A stretch of DNA of 8,139 nt from an uncultured Eubacteriales bacterium (GTDB lineage: Bacteria > Bacillota > Clostridia > Lachnospirales > Anaerotignaceae), in assembly GCA_934256695.1 (NCBI GenBank), contig CAKQPE010000085.1, positions 1-8,139 of the forward strand, in the 5' to 3' direction. Both the position numbers and the translations under genes were made by a program. Below the pieces are notes generated by a model. It was not told where the DNA came from. It did no database searches and saw only the letters and a program-made list of their open reading frames with translations. Positions 1-5,743 of this stretch are shown here, one piece after another; position 1 is the first letter of the stretch; each line of letters starts with the position of its first letter.

Positions 1-78
1 CACATTCCATGTGCCTCCGGAAATAGGCTTCTGCAAAGTTTTTGGCAACAGATACAGGATTTACGTTTTAAAATCAAA
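1..78. other. Unassigned left edge, possibly the start of a leftward gene
   Basis: No complete gene can be read here. On the minus strand there is a good Shine-Dalgarno GGAGG (plus 14-18) followed after 8 bases by an ATG at position 5, so a leftward gene may begin almost exactly at the window edge. On the plus strand the frame starting at base 1 is open to a TGA at 214-216 (71 residues). Its first part reads HIPCASGNRLLQSFWQQIQ, and its last third is translated repeat copy 1. The SGN-R-LL pattern faintly recalls the FCD domain of GntR-type regulators, but that is too weak to assign. Sequence to the left of the window would decide between the two readings. Confidence 0.25.
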
Positions 79-232
79 GCAATAGAGATTTTATTCGACA
101 AAGTTTTAGAAAATCAAAATCTTAATAACATAACTTATAAGTTTGTTCCGAAAAACGCAATGAAATTGCGTTTTGATAAAAGTTTCGCTCAAGCCTTTTC
201 AAAGGCTTGCAGAGTTTGAGACAGAGTCTCAA
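79..232 (+). repeat. Structured dispersed repeat, copy 1 (plus orientation)
   Basis: This copy matches the reverse complement of 2526-2720: the shared blocks are TTTTATTCG-CAAAGTTT (91-106), GTTCCGAAAAA-GCAATGAAATT (144-167) and GATAAAAGTTT (175-185). Three hairpins follow in order. H1 is 152-174 with a 10-bp perfect stem and GAA loop. H3 is 190-209 with a 9-bp stem and TC loop. H2 is 216-232 with a 7-bp stem TTGAGAC/GTCTCAA and AGA loop. This copy lacks the extra module found beside copies 2 and 3 and points away from the operon, with no gene start downstream of it. No flanking target duplication was recognised. A MITE- or REP-like element is the best guess. Confidence 0.75.
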
Positions 233-274
233 GGTCTTCCATAAATTTAAATAACATATCTTAATCCTTAAACC

Positions 275-314
275 AAAAAATCCTTTAAAACAAAAATGTT
301 TTAAAGGATTTTTT
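275..314 (-). terminator. Intrinsic terminator closing the operon, symmetric
   Basis: A perfect 17-bp inverted repeat (275-291 with 298-314) surrounds a 6-base loop. Its GC-containing core is TCCTTTAAAAC and its outer arms are A6 and T6, so either strand gives a hairpin followed by a U run. It lies 19 bases beyond the yugP stop codon and should end leftward transcription of the cluster. By symmetry it could also stop rightward transcription from the other side. The stem is AT-rich, so its efficiency is uncertain. Confidence 0.85.
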
Positions 315-332
315 ATTACTCATAAACCTTGT

Positions 333-1043
333 TTACCTGTCATCTCTTCTTCCGAAAATAAGTATAAGTCTTAAAAGCGACATTATAGCACTTAACGCAG
401 CCGCTACATAAGTAAGTGCCGCCGCACTCAGTACCTGTTTAACAGGTTTTAATTCGTCTGTAGAAAGTATTCCGTAGTTTCCAAGCATTTTTACAGCTCT
501 TGCCGATGCATTAAACTCTACAGGCAGTGTAACTACAGAAAACAATACTGCCATAGCAAAAAGTATAATTCCTCCCTGTATAAACATATACCCGAAATCA
601 GAACCTCTTGATGATCCGAATATTACACCAAGGAATATAAGCGGCATGGCAAGTCTTGAGCTTATGTTTGTAAGCGGCACCATGGCACTTCTAAGTCCCA
701 AAGGTGCATATCCCACATTGTGCTGTACTGCATGACCTGTTTCGTGTGCCGCTACACCTATTGCCGCAAGTGATGTGCTTGAATATACAGAGTCCGATAA
801 TCTCAAAACCTTATGTGCCGGATCATAATGGTCTGTAAGGTTTCCTCTTACCCTTTCTATTCTTACGTCATAAATTCCGGCTCTGTGCATAAGCTCCTGT
901 GCAGCCTCGGCTCCCGTCAGTCCGCTTGTGCTTCTGACTTTTGAATATCTTGCAAATGTTGAATTAACCTTTGACTGTGCATAAAGAGTAAGTATAAACG
1001 CCGGTATTAAAAGATAAATATACTGAAAGTTGTAATAAAACAT
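333..1043 (-). CDS. yugP: YugP-type membrane zinc metallopeptidase
   Basis: The protein has 236 residues and belongs to the neutral zinc metallopeptidase family represented by B. subtilis YugP. The HExxH zinc site is HETGH at residues 100-104, inside AAHETGHAVQH, and the PVEFNAS segment near residue 176 probably supplies the third ligand. A hydrophobic N-terminal segment (about 6-22) and further membrane segments at about 130-145, 150-173 and 205-230 place it in the cytoplasmic membrane. The family's substrate is not established as far as I know. An in-frame GTG lies three codons upstream at 1050-1052, but it shares a base with the Shine-Dalgarno, so the ATG at 1043 was chosen. The gene is 15 bases downstream of fmt, almost certainly in the same transcript, and is the last gene before the terminator. 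Confidence 0.9.
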   Translation of the reverse strand: MFYYNFQYIYLLIPAFILTLYAQSKVNSTFARYSKVRSTSGLTGAEAAQELMHRAGIYDVRIERVRGNLTDHYDPAHKVLRLSDSVYSSTSLAAIGVAAHETGHAVQHNVGYAPLGLRSAMVPLTNISSRLAMPLIFLGVIFGSSRGSDFGYMFIQGGIILFAMAVLFSVVTLPVEFNASARAVKMLGNYGILSTDELKPVKQVLSAAALTYVAAALSAIMSLLRLILIFGRRDDR

Positions 1044-1051
1044 ACTTTTCA

Positions 1052-1057
1052 CTCCTT
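1052..1057 (-). promoter_or_regulatory. Ribosome binding site that sets the yugP start
   Basis: AAGGAG on the minus strand stands 8 bases before the ATG at 1043 and directly after the fmt stop codon (1059-1061). It overlaps the alternative GTG codon at 1050-1052, which rules that codon out as a practical start. Confidence 0.8.
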
Positions 1058-1058
1058 T

Positions 1059-1985
1059 TTATTGTAAAACTGTACCCTTTTCTATATTATGCCCCCGCAT
1101 ATACGCACCTGTGTCCATAGCTTTTTTGCCCTTTGCCTGAACAAAAAGCACTTCTATGCTCTTAGATGCACATTTTACAATAAAACTCCGTTTTGTTATA
1201 TCGCATATAACACCGTTTTCCCCATTATATTCTTTATCCAAAGGTTTTACCTGCCATATTTTAAACATTTCACCGTCTAAAATACAGTATGCTCCCATGT
1301 TAGGGCTTAAACCTCTTACAAAGCATGATATTTCCTCGGCAGACCTGTTCCAGTCGATATGTGTTGTCTCCCTGTCTATCATATGTGCATATGTGGCAAG
1401 AGACTCGTCCTGTTTTTCAAACTTTGCATTACCGTTTTCAATATCAACAAGTGTCTTTTTAAGCAGTTCGGCACCTATATCTGCAAGCTTTTCCCCTATT
1501 GTGCCGTAAGTATCCTCATCTGTTATTTCCACTTCGCTTTTGGAAATCATATCGCCGCTGTCAAGGCCCTTTGCCATCTGCATTATTGTAACGCCTGTCT
1601 TTTTGCAGCCGTCCATAACAGCTCTCTGCATAGGTGCCGCACCTCTGTACTGCGGCAGAAGTGAACCATGGACATTTACGGAACCATATTTGGGCATAAA
1701 TAAAACTTCTTCCGTAAGTATCTGACCGTAAGCCGCCACAACAAATATATCGGCGTTGTATTTTCTCAGTTCTTCTGCAAATTCTTCGCTTTTGGCATTT
1801 ATCGGCTGAAGTACATCAATGTTGTTTTCAAGTGCAATTTCTTTTACTACAGGAAAAACCATCTTTTTGCCTCTGCCCTTTGGCTTGTCAGGCTGTGTTA
1901 CAACAGCAAGAACCTGGTGGTTTTCAATAAGCATTTTAAGTGTCGGAACAGCAAATTCAGGTGTTCCCATAAAAACTACTTTCAT
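1059..1985 (-). CDS. fmt: Methionyl-tRNA formyltransferase
   Basis: Fmt transfers a formyl group from 10-formyltetrahydrofolate to Met-tRNA-fMet in the cytoplasm, preparing the initiator for translation. The 308 residues match the usual family length. The start MKVVFMGTPEFAVP is typical, and the formyl-transfer core is clear: VNVHGSLLPQYRGAAP (103-118) with Asn104 and His106, then GLDSGDM (140-146) with Asp142. These correspond to the catalytic Asn-His-Asp set of the family. The C-terminal tRNA-binding domain begins around IDW (209-212) and runs through VRGLSP and KGKKAMDTGAYMRGH. The Shine-Dalgarno is weak and rather distant (AAGG at 1999-2002, about 13 bases from the ATG). It lies 39 bases after def, the enzyme that later removes the formyl group, which is a classic pairing. 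Confidence 0.97.
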   Translation of the reverse strand: MKVVFMGTPEFAVPTLKMLIENHQVLAVVTQPDKPKGRGKKMVFPVVKEIALENNIDVLQPINAKSEEFAEELRKYNADIFVVAAYGQILTEEVLFMPKYGSVNVHGSLLPQYRGAAPMQRAVMDGCKKTGVTIMQMAKGLDSGDMISKSEVEITDEDTYGTIGEKLADIGAELLKKTLVDIENGNAKFEKQDESLATYAHMIDRETTHIDWNRSAEEISCFVRGLSPNMGAYCILDGEMFKIWQVKPLDKEYNGENGVICDITKRSFIVKCASKSIEVLFVQAKGKKAMDTGAYMRGHNIEKGTVLQ

Positions 1986-2024
1986 ATAATTTTCACACCC
2001 TTCTTTCTCTGTGTCAAAAAATAT

Positions 2025-2483
2025 TTATTCAACAGGTGTAGGTGCTTCCATAGCCTTATCTACATAAAGCACACCGTCAAGATGGTCTGTCTCGTGGCAT
2101 AACGCTCTTGCCATAAGCTCTTTTCCTTCGACTATTATTTCATCACCGTTTCTGTCAAGAGCCTTAACCTTTACATAGTTAGGTCTTTCAACAGGAGCAC
2201 TGTATCCCGGAAAACTTAAACAGCCTTCGTTGCCAACCTGTGAACCGCTTGTCTCTATTATTTCAGGATTAATAAGCTCCACAAGACCTTCTCCTATGTC
2301 TATTACAACTATTCTTTTAAGTATTCCCACCTGTGGTGCCGCAAGACCTACTCCGTTTGCCGCATACATAGTATCTGCCATGTCATCGAGGAGCATATGT
2401 ATGTTAGGTGTTATTTTTGTGACGGTTTTGCATTTTTTTCTTAAAACATCATCTGTGCTTAATCTTATAGTTCTTTTTGCCAT
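2025..2483 (-). CDS. def: Peptide deformylase
   Basis: This enzyme removes the N-formyl group from nascent proteins at the ribosome. The 152-residue protein has all three motifs: GVGLAAPQVG (44-53), EGCLS (86-90) and HETDH (130-134). Cys88, His130 and His134 bind the metal and Glu131 is catalytic. The frame stays open for 45 more codons upstream (to 2618), but that stretch is translated repeat copy 2 with no deformylase similarity. The start MAKRTIRLS at 2483 has a strong GGAGGT 9 bases away, so it was preferred. The N-terminal region has TDDVLRKK where the usual form is GDPVLRKK, a mild variation. It precedes fmt in one transcript. Confidence 0.97.
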   Translation of the reverse strand: MAKRTIRLSTDDVLRKKCKTVTKITPNIHMLLDDMADTMYAANGVGLAAPQVGILKRIVVIDIGEGLVELINPEIIETSGSQVGNEGCLSFPGYSAPVERPNYVKVKALDRNGDEIIVEGKELMARALCHETDHLDGVLYVDKAMEAPTPVE

Positions 2484-2492
2484 TTTATTAAT

Positions 2493-2498
2493 ACCTCC
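2493..2498 (-). promoter_or_regulatory. Ribosome binding site that sets the def start
   Basis: GGAGGT on the minus strand lies 9 bases before the ATG at 2483. It shows that the 45-codon upstream extension, which is encoded by repeat sequence, is not translated as part of deformylase. Confidence 0.9.
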
Positions 2499-2525
2499 AA
2501 AATTAAATATATTATTTCTAAAACC

Positions 2526-2720
2526 GTGGGACTCTGTCCCACACCCTGCGATTAAGGAACCGCAAAGATAGATGCGGCGAGCATAGCTCGTTTTCGCAAA
2601 ACGAAAATTCCTGACCATGGAAAAAATCGAGTAAAACTTTTATTAAAATGTAATTTCATTGCATTTTTCGGAACAAAATTATAAAAATTTTACTTTTCTC
2701 AAACTTTGCCGAATAAAACC
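2526..2720 (-). repeat. Structured dispersed repeat, copy 2 (minus orientation, def leader)
   Basis: On the minus strand this reads in the same direction as copy 1: GAGGTTTTATTCGGCAAAGTTT, then TTGTTCCG, hairpin H1 (2645-2667, 10 bp, loop GAA on the minus strand, one G-T pair) and hairpin H2 (2526-2542, stem GTGGGAC/GTCCCAC, loop AGA). Between H1 and H2 it differs from the other copies. It carries three small tandem hairpins at 2560-2577 (CCGCA/TGCGG), 2578-2590 (CGAGC/GCTCG) and 2591-2607 (TTTTCG/CGAAAA) instead of the 9-bp H3 stem. H2 ends 27 bases before the def Shine-Dalgarno, so the element lies in the def leader. Confidence 0.75.
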
Positions 2721-2730
2721 TCACTTGCAT

Positions 2731-2824
2731 CACCTTTAGCCGTCCCTGAAAGGGAAGGTGGTAAACCGCAGATTTGACGGAAGGTTTTACCTTCTCCCTT
2801 GTGGAGAAGGTGTCATGCAGTGAC
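2731..2824. repeat. Second hairpin module beside copy 2
   Basis: This module fills the rest of the priA-def gap. It shares the 24-base block AGCCGTCCCTGAAAGGGA plus AGGTGG (2738-2761) exactly with 5214-5237, and CTCC-CTTGT-GGAGAAGGTGTC with one change. Hairpins visible are CACCT...AGGTG enclosing TCCCT-GAA-AGGGA (2731-2760), a 9-bp stem ACCTTCTCC/GGAGAAGGT (2789-2811), and GTCA/TGAC (2812-2824). There is no U run, so it does not look like an ordinary terminator. Bases 2825-2846 hold nothing recognisable. Confidence 0.7.
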
Positions 2825-2846
2825 GGATAAGGGTATAAACCAATTT

Positions 2847-5078
2847 TTATTTTGCTAAATACAAATTTATCATTACATCAGAACTTCTGTAATTTTCCTT
2901 GTATTTGGCAATCCCGTCTTTTATAAAATTTCTCAGCCTTTCCCTGCTTTCGTTTTTTAATATCAAAGTCATTCTGTACTCATTTTTTATTTTATATACA
3001 GCAGCCTCCGAAGGTCCTATAATTTTTATATCACTGTAATTTTCTTCGTTTTCACACATTCGCCTTAAAATGTCTGTAAAAGCCGTTATCCTTTCGGACA
3101 CTTTGTTTTCGTCTTTTCCAACAAACACAGCCGTAATAATATCCGAAAACGGCGGATAATCCATTGTTTTTCTTACATCACATTCTTTTTTGAAAAACTG
3201 TTCATAGTTCTGTTCTGCGGCACATTTAACGGCAAAATTTTCCGGCTGATATGTCTGTATAACCACATCACCTTTGTTTTTCCCTCTGCCGGCTCTGCCT
3301 GCCGCCTGTGTTATCAGTTCAAAAGTTACTTCGCTTCCTCTGTAATCACCTGTGTTAAGGGATATATCGGCAGCCATTATTCCAACTAATGAAACATTTT
3401 CAAAATCATGTCCCTTGGCTATCATCTGTGTGCCTATTAATATATCCGCTTCTCTTTTTGCAAAAGCCGAAAGTATTTTTTCGTGACTGCCTTTTTGTGA
3501 AACAGTGTCAAAATCCATTCTCAAAACTCTTGCCATAGGGAAATATCTTTTTACTTCTTCCTCTATTTTTTGTGTTCCCGTTCCGAAATATTTTATATAT
3601 TTGGAACCGCATTTCGGGCATATTGTCGGCACACTTATTTTTTTGCCACAGTAATGGCACATAAGAAAATTGCCCTTGTAGTGGTATTTGTATGCAACAG
3701 AACAGTTGCTGCACGTCATAACATATCCGCATTTTCTGCAAGAAACAAAAGTGGAATATCCTCTCCTGTTCAAAAAAAGCATTATCTGTTCTTTTTTTTC
3801 AAGCTTTTCCTTTATTGCATAAAAAAGCCTTCTGCTGAAAATACTTCTGTTGCCTTCCGCAAGTTCTTTTCTCATGTCTACTGTTTCAGTTATCGGCAGT
3901 GTTCCCAATCCGGCCCTTTTGGTAAGGCATATCAGCCTATATTCGCCTTTTTTCGCTTTATAGTAGCTTTCAATAAGCGGTGTTGCCGAACCGAGAATAA
4001 GTTTCGCACCGCTTAAAGAACACCTTTTTTCCGCAACTTCCGCTGTAATATACCTCGGTGAACTTTCAGATTTGTATGAACCTTCATGTTCTTCATCTAT
4101 AATTACAGCACCGAGATTTTTAAAAGGCATGAAAACCGCACTTCTCGGCCCTATAACTATTGATATTTCGCCGTTTTTTGCTTTTTTCCATACCTCATAT
4201 CTTTCACCGCTGCTCATTCGGCTGTGAGTCACGCCTATTTTTTCGCCAAAACGTTTTTTAAACCTTCCAACTATTAACGGTGTAAGCGATATTTCCGGCA
4301 CAAGGACAACTGCCTGTTTTCCTTGGGATATAAGTTTTTCTATTACACTTATGTAGACCTCTGTCTTTCCACTGCCTGTTATGCCGAAAATAAGATATGG
4401 CTTTTTGTTGTCTCCCTTTAAAATTTCCTCAACAGCCGCTTTTTGTTCCATGTTTAACAAAGGCTTTTCTTCATTGGTCTTTATTTCCGTATTTTTAAAC
4501 TCATGCTGTCTTTGTCTGTAATCAATTTTAATAAATCCGTTTTTTTCAAGAGTAGTTATGGGCGAACGGCTTATATTAAGCTCTTTCATCAGTTTCGATA
4601 AAGAAACTTCACCCTTTTCAAGCAAATATTGCAATACAAGAGCCTGTTTCTGTTTGGACTTTTTGTTTTCCGTTTTTTTTACTTCGTTTAAAACTGTTTC
4701 CTTATCGGCATTTATAAAAACCGCCAGCTCAGTATTTTTAAGGTCTGCCCCTGCCGGAATCATAACTTTAAGACACTGTGAAAGAGTTGTAAAGTATTCT
4801 TCCTTCATCCACTTGGCAAGCTTAATCATTTCCGCAGATATAACAGGCTCACTATCCATAACCTTTGATATAAGCTTTATCTTTCCTTCGGGAACATCTG
4901 TACTTTCATTTACATCAAGGCAATATCCTTCAGTAAGGAAATTTTTGTTTCCAAAGGGTACTTTAACCCTAACCCCCGGCACAACGGCATTTATAAACTC
5001 AAAAGGAATTTCGTAATCAAAAATTCTGTCAACTTCGGGGCTTGGATTATTAAGTATTATGTTTGCATATAACGCCAT
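2847..5078 (-). CDS. priA: Primosomal protein N', replication restart helicase PriA
   Basis: PriA recognises stalled forks and D-loops, unwinds DNA 3' to 5' and reloads the replicative helicase. The 743-residue protein begins ALYANIILNN...VDRIFDYEIP, the usual 3'-end-binding domain. A winged-helix-like stretch follows at about 145-185. The helicase core has Walker A GITGSGKTEVY (Gly235-Thr239 as GSGKT), Walker B DEEH (328-331), GTQMIAKGHDF (549-559) and QAAGRAGRG (591-599). Eight cysteines at 447, 450, 456, 459, 474, 477, 487 and 490 form the two zinc sites inserted in the helicase. The frame is open 31 codons further upstream to 5171, but that part is translated repeat copy 3. A GGAGGT 8 bases before the ATG at 5078 fixes the start. 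It lies alone between two repeat-filled gaps in the operon. Confidence 0.97.
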   Translation of the reverse strand: MALYANIILNNPSPEVDRIFDYEIPFEFINAVVPGVRVKVPFGNKNFLTEGYCLDVNESTDVPEGKIKLISKVMDSEPVISAEMIKLAKWMKEEYFTTLSQCLKVMIPAGADLKNTELAVFINADKETVLNEVKKTENKKSKQKQALVLQYLLEKGEVSLSKLMKELNISRSPITTLEKNGFIKIDYRQRQHEFKNTEIKTNEEKPLLNMEQKAAVEEILKGDNKKPYLIFGITGSGKTEVYISVIEKLISQGKQAVVLVPEISLTPLIVGRFKKRFGEKIGVTHSRMSSGERYEVWKKAKNGEISIVIGPRSAVFMPFKNLGAVIIDEEHEGSYKSESSPRYITAEVAEKRCSLSGAKLILGSATPLIESYYKAKKGEYRLICLTKRAGLGTLPITETVDMRKELAEGNRSIFSRRLFYAIKEKLEKKEQIMLFLNRRGYSTFVSCRKCGYVMTCSNCSVAYKYHYKGNFLMCHYCGKKISVPTICPKCGSKYIKYFGTGTQKIEEEVKRYFPMARVLRMDFDTVSQKGSHEKILSAFAKREADILIGTQMIAKGHDFENVSLVGIMAADISLNTGDYRGSEVTFELITQAAGRAGRGKNKGDVVIQTYQPENFAVKCAAEQNYEQFFKKECDVRKTMDYPPFSDIITAVFVGKDENKVSERITAFTDILRRMCENEENYSDIKIIGPSEAAVYKIKNEYRMTLILKNESRERLRNFIKDGIAKYKENYRSSDVMINLYLAK

Positions 5079-5086
5079 AAACAAGC

Positions 5087-5092
5087 ACCTCC
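5087..5092 (-). promoter_or_regulatory. Ribosome binding site that sets the priA start
   Basis: GGAGGT on the minus strand lies 8 bases before the ATG at 5078. It excludes the upstream Met at 5171, whose first 28 or so residues come from repeat copy 3. Confidence 0.9.
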
Positions 5093-5104
5093 GTAAGTGA
5101 ATTC

Positions 5105-5190
5105 TTGGGGCTTTGCCCCAAACCCCACAATTTTTTGAAAAAAATTGAGTAAAACTTTTATCGAAACGCAATTACATTGCGTTTCTCGTA
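5105..5190 (-). repeat. Structured dispersed repeat, copy 3 (minus orientation, priA leader)
   Basis: Hairpins in minus-strand order are H1 (5163-5185, stem GAAACGCAAT/ATTGCGTTTC), H3 (5128-5147, 9-bp stem CAATTTTTT/AAAAAATTG with TC loop) and H2 (5105-5121, stem TTGGGGC/GCCCCAA, loop AAA). The linker CGATAAAAGTTTTACTCAA between H1 and H3 matches the linkers of copies 1 and 2. The AT-rich 5' segment present in copies 1 and 2 is missing. H2 ends 12 bases before the priA Shine-Dalgarno, so any transcript from upstream would carry these hairpins in the priA leader. Confidence 0.75.
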
Positions 5191-5205
5191 AAACTTCAAA
5201 TTGCA

Positions 5206-5304
5206 GCCTTTTAAGCCGTCCCTGAAAGGGAAGGTGGCAGGCGTTAGCCTGTCGGAAGGGTTCGCTTTCTCCCTCGTGGAGAAGGTGTCGAACGAAGTGA
5301 GACA
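5206..5304. repeat. Second hairpin module beside copy 3
   Basis: This is homologous to 2731-2824, in the same relative order beside the H1-H2 element. Four short hairpins stand in a row: TCCCT-GAA-AGGGA (5219-5231), CAGGC-GTTA-GCCTG (5238-5251), CTTTCTCC/GGAGAAGG (5265-5285, one G-T pair) and TGTC/GACA (5286-5304). The second hairpin is CAGGC/GCCTG here, while at the same place module 2 has GGTAAACC...GGTTTTACC, so pairing is kept although the sequence differs. Bases 5305-5380 up to the rpoZ stop show nothing recognisable and no U-tract terminator. Confidence 0.7.
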
Positions 5305-5380
5305 GATGAGTGGCAACTGTAAACTCAATATATTAAAAGCCGTATCCTCAATACTTTGAAAATACAGCTTTCTTCAATGC

Positions 5381-5719
5381 TTATTCTTCAGTAGGCTCTG
5401 TTTCGGCTTCTTCCTTCTTTGCAGCCTCGGCAGCAGCTTTTTCTTCTTCCTGCTTTTCAATCATGGCTTCGTATTCCTCACCGCATACAATATCGCCGTC
5501 CTCTATTATTTTAATTTTTCCGGCATAAAGTTCATTTACGGCTATTGATACAGGCTTGTTGTCTCTGTTTACAGGTACAAGCGGCTCTGCATCGTCAACA
5601 AGCTGTCTTGCTCTTTTGGATGCTGCAATAACGATTGAATATCTGCTTGCTACAACGGAATTATCGTCACCGTCTTTGTTTATAACTTCCAAAAGGTCTG
5701 TGTATGATGGTCTTAACAT
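5381..5719 (-). CDS. rpoZ: RNA polymerase omega subunit
   Basis: Omega binds the beta' subunit and helps assembly and stability of RNA polymerase. The 112-residue protein starts MLRPSYTDLLEVIN and contains the omega signature SRYSIVIAASKRARQL (25-40), followed by KPVSIAVNELYAGKI (55-69). Residues from about 81 form a highly charged Glu/Ala/Lys tail (EEYEAMIEKQEEEKAAAEAA and on) that makes it longer than many omegas. The tail is probably helical or disordered and looks like lineage-specific extension. GAGGAG at 5729-5734 lies 9 bases before the ATG. It follows gmk by 24 bases, the usual gmk-rpoZ pairing. Confidence 0.95.
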   Translation of the reverse strand: MLRPSYTDLLEVINKDGDDNSVVASRYSIVIAASKRARQLVDDAEPLVPVNRDNKPVSIAVNELYAGKIKIIEDGDIVCGEEYEAMIEKQEEEKAAAEAAKKEEAETEPTEE

Positions 5720-5743
5720 TTTTCATCTCTCCTCAGGCTAATT

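Noticed and set aside
1..216. C-terminal end of a GntR-type regulator on the plus strand
   Set aside because: Only a short SGN-R-LL similarity supports it, the frame runs into repeat sequence, and no upstream part is available; kept only as an open possibility.
1089..1725. Several plus-strand open frames opposite fmt
   Set aside because: They are antisense to a clearly recognised gene, lack family motifs and good ribosome binding sites, and read as Cys/Phe/Ser-rich shadow translations.
2526..2824. Riboswitch or T-box in the def leader
   Set aside because: The structure is shared with two other loci, one of them (79-232) not upstream of any gene, and no T-box or known aptamer motif is seen.
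2484..2846. Insertion sequence or prophage remnant carrying genes
   Set aside because: No transposase or integrase coding sequence or remnant was found in the gaps; only short non-coding hairpins are present.
3508..4016. Open frames on both strands inside priA
   Set aside because: They overlap the zinc and helicase region of PriA in other frames and show no independent motif.
79..5304. CRISPR array
   Set aside because: Three diverged, widely spaced copies in mixed orientation with no regular spacers and no cas genes.
5206..5304. Rho-independent terminator after rpoZ
   Set aside because: Hairpins are present but none is followed by a U run on either strand.
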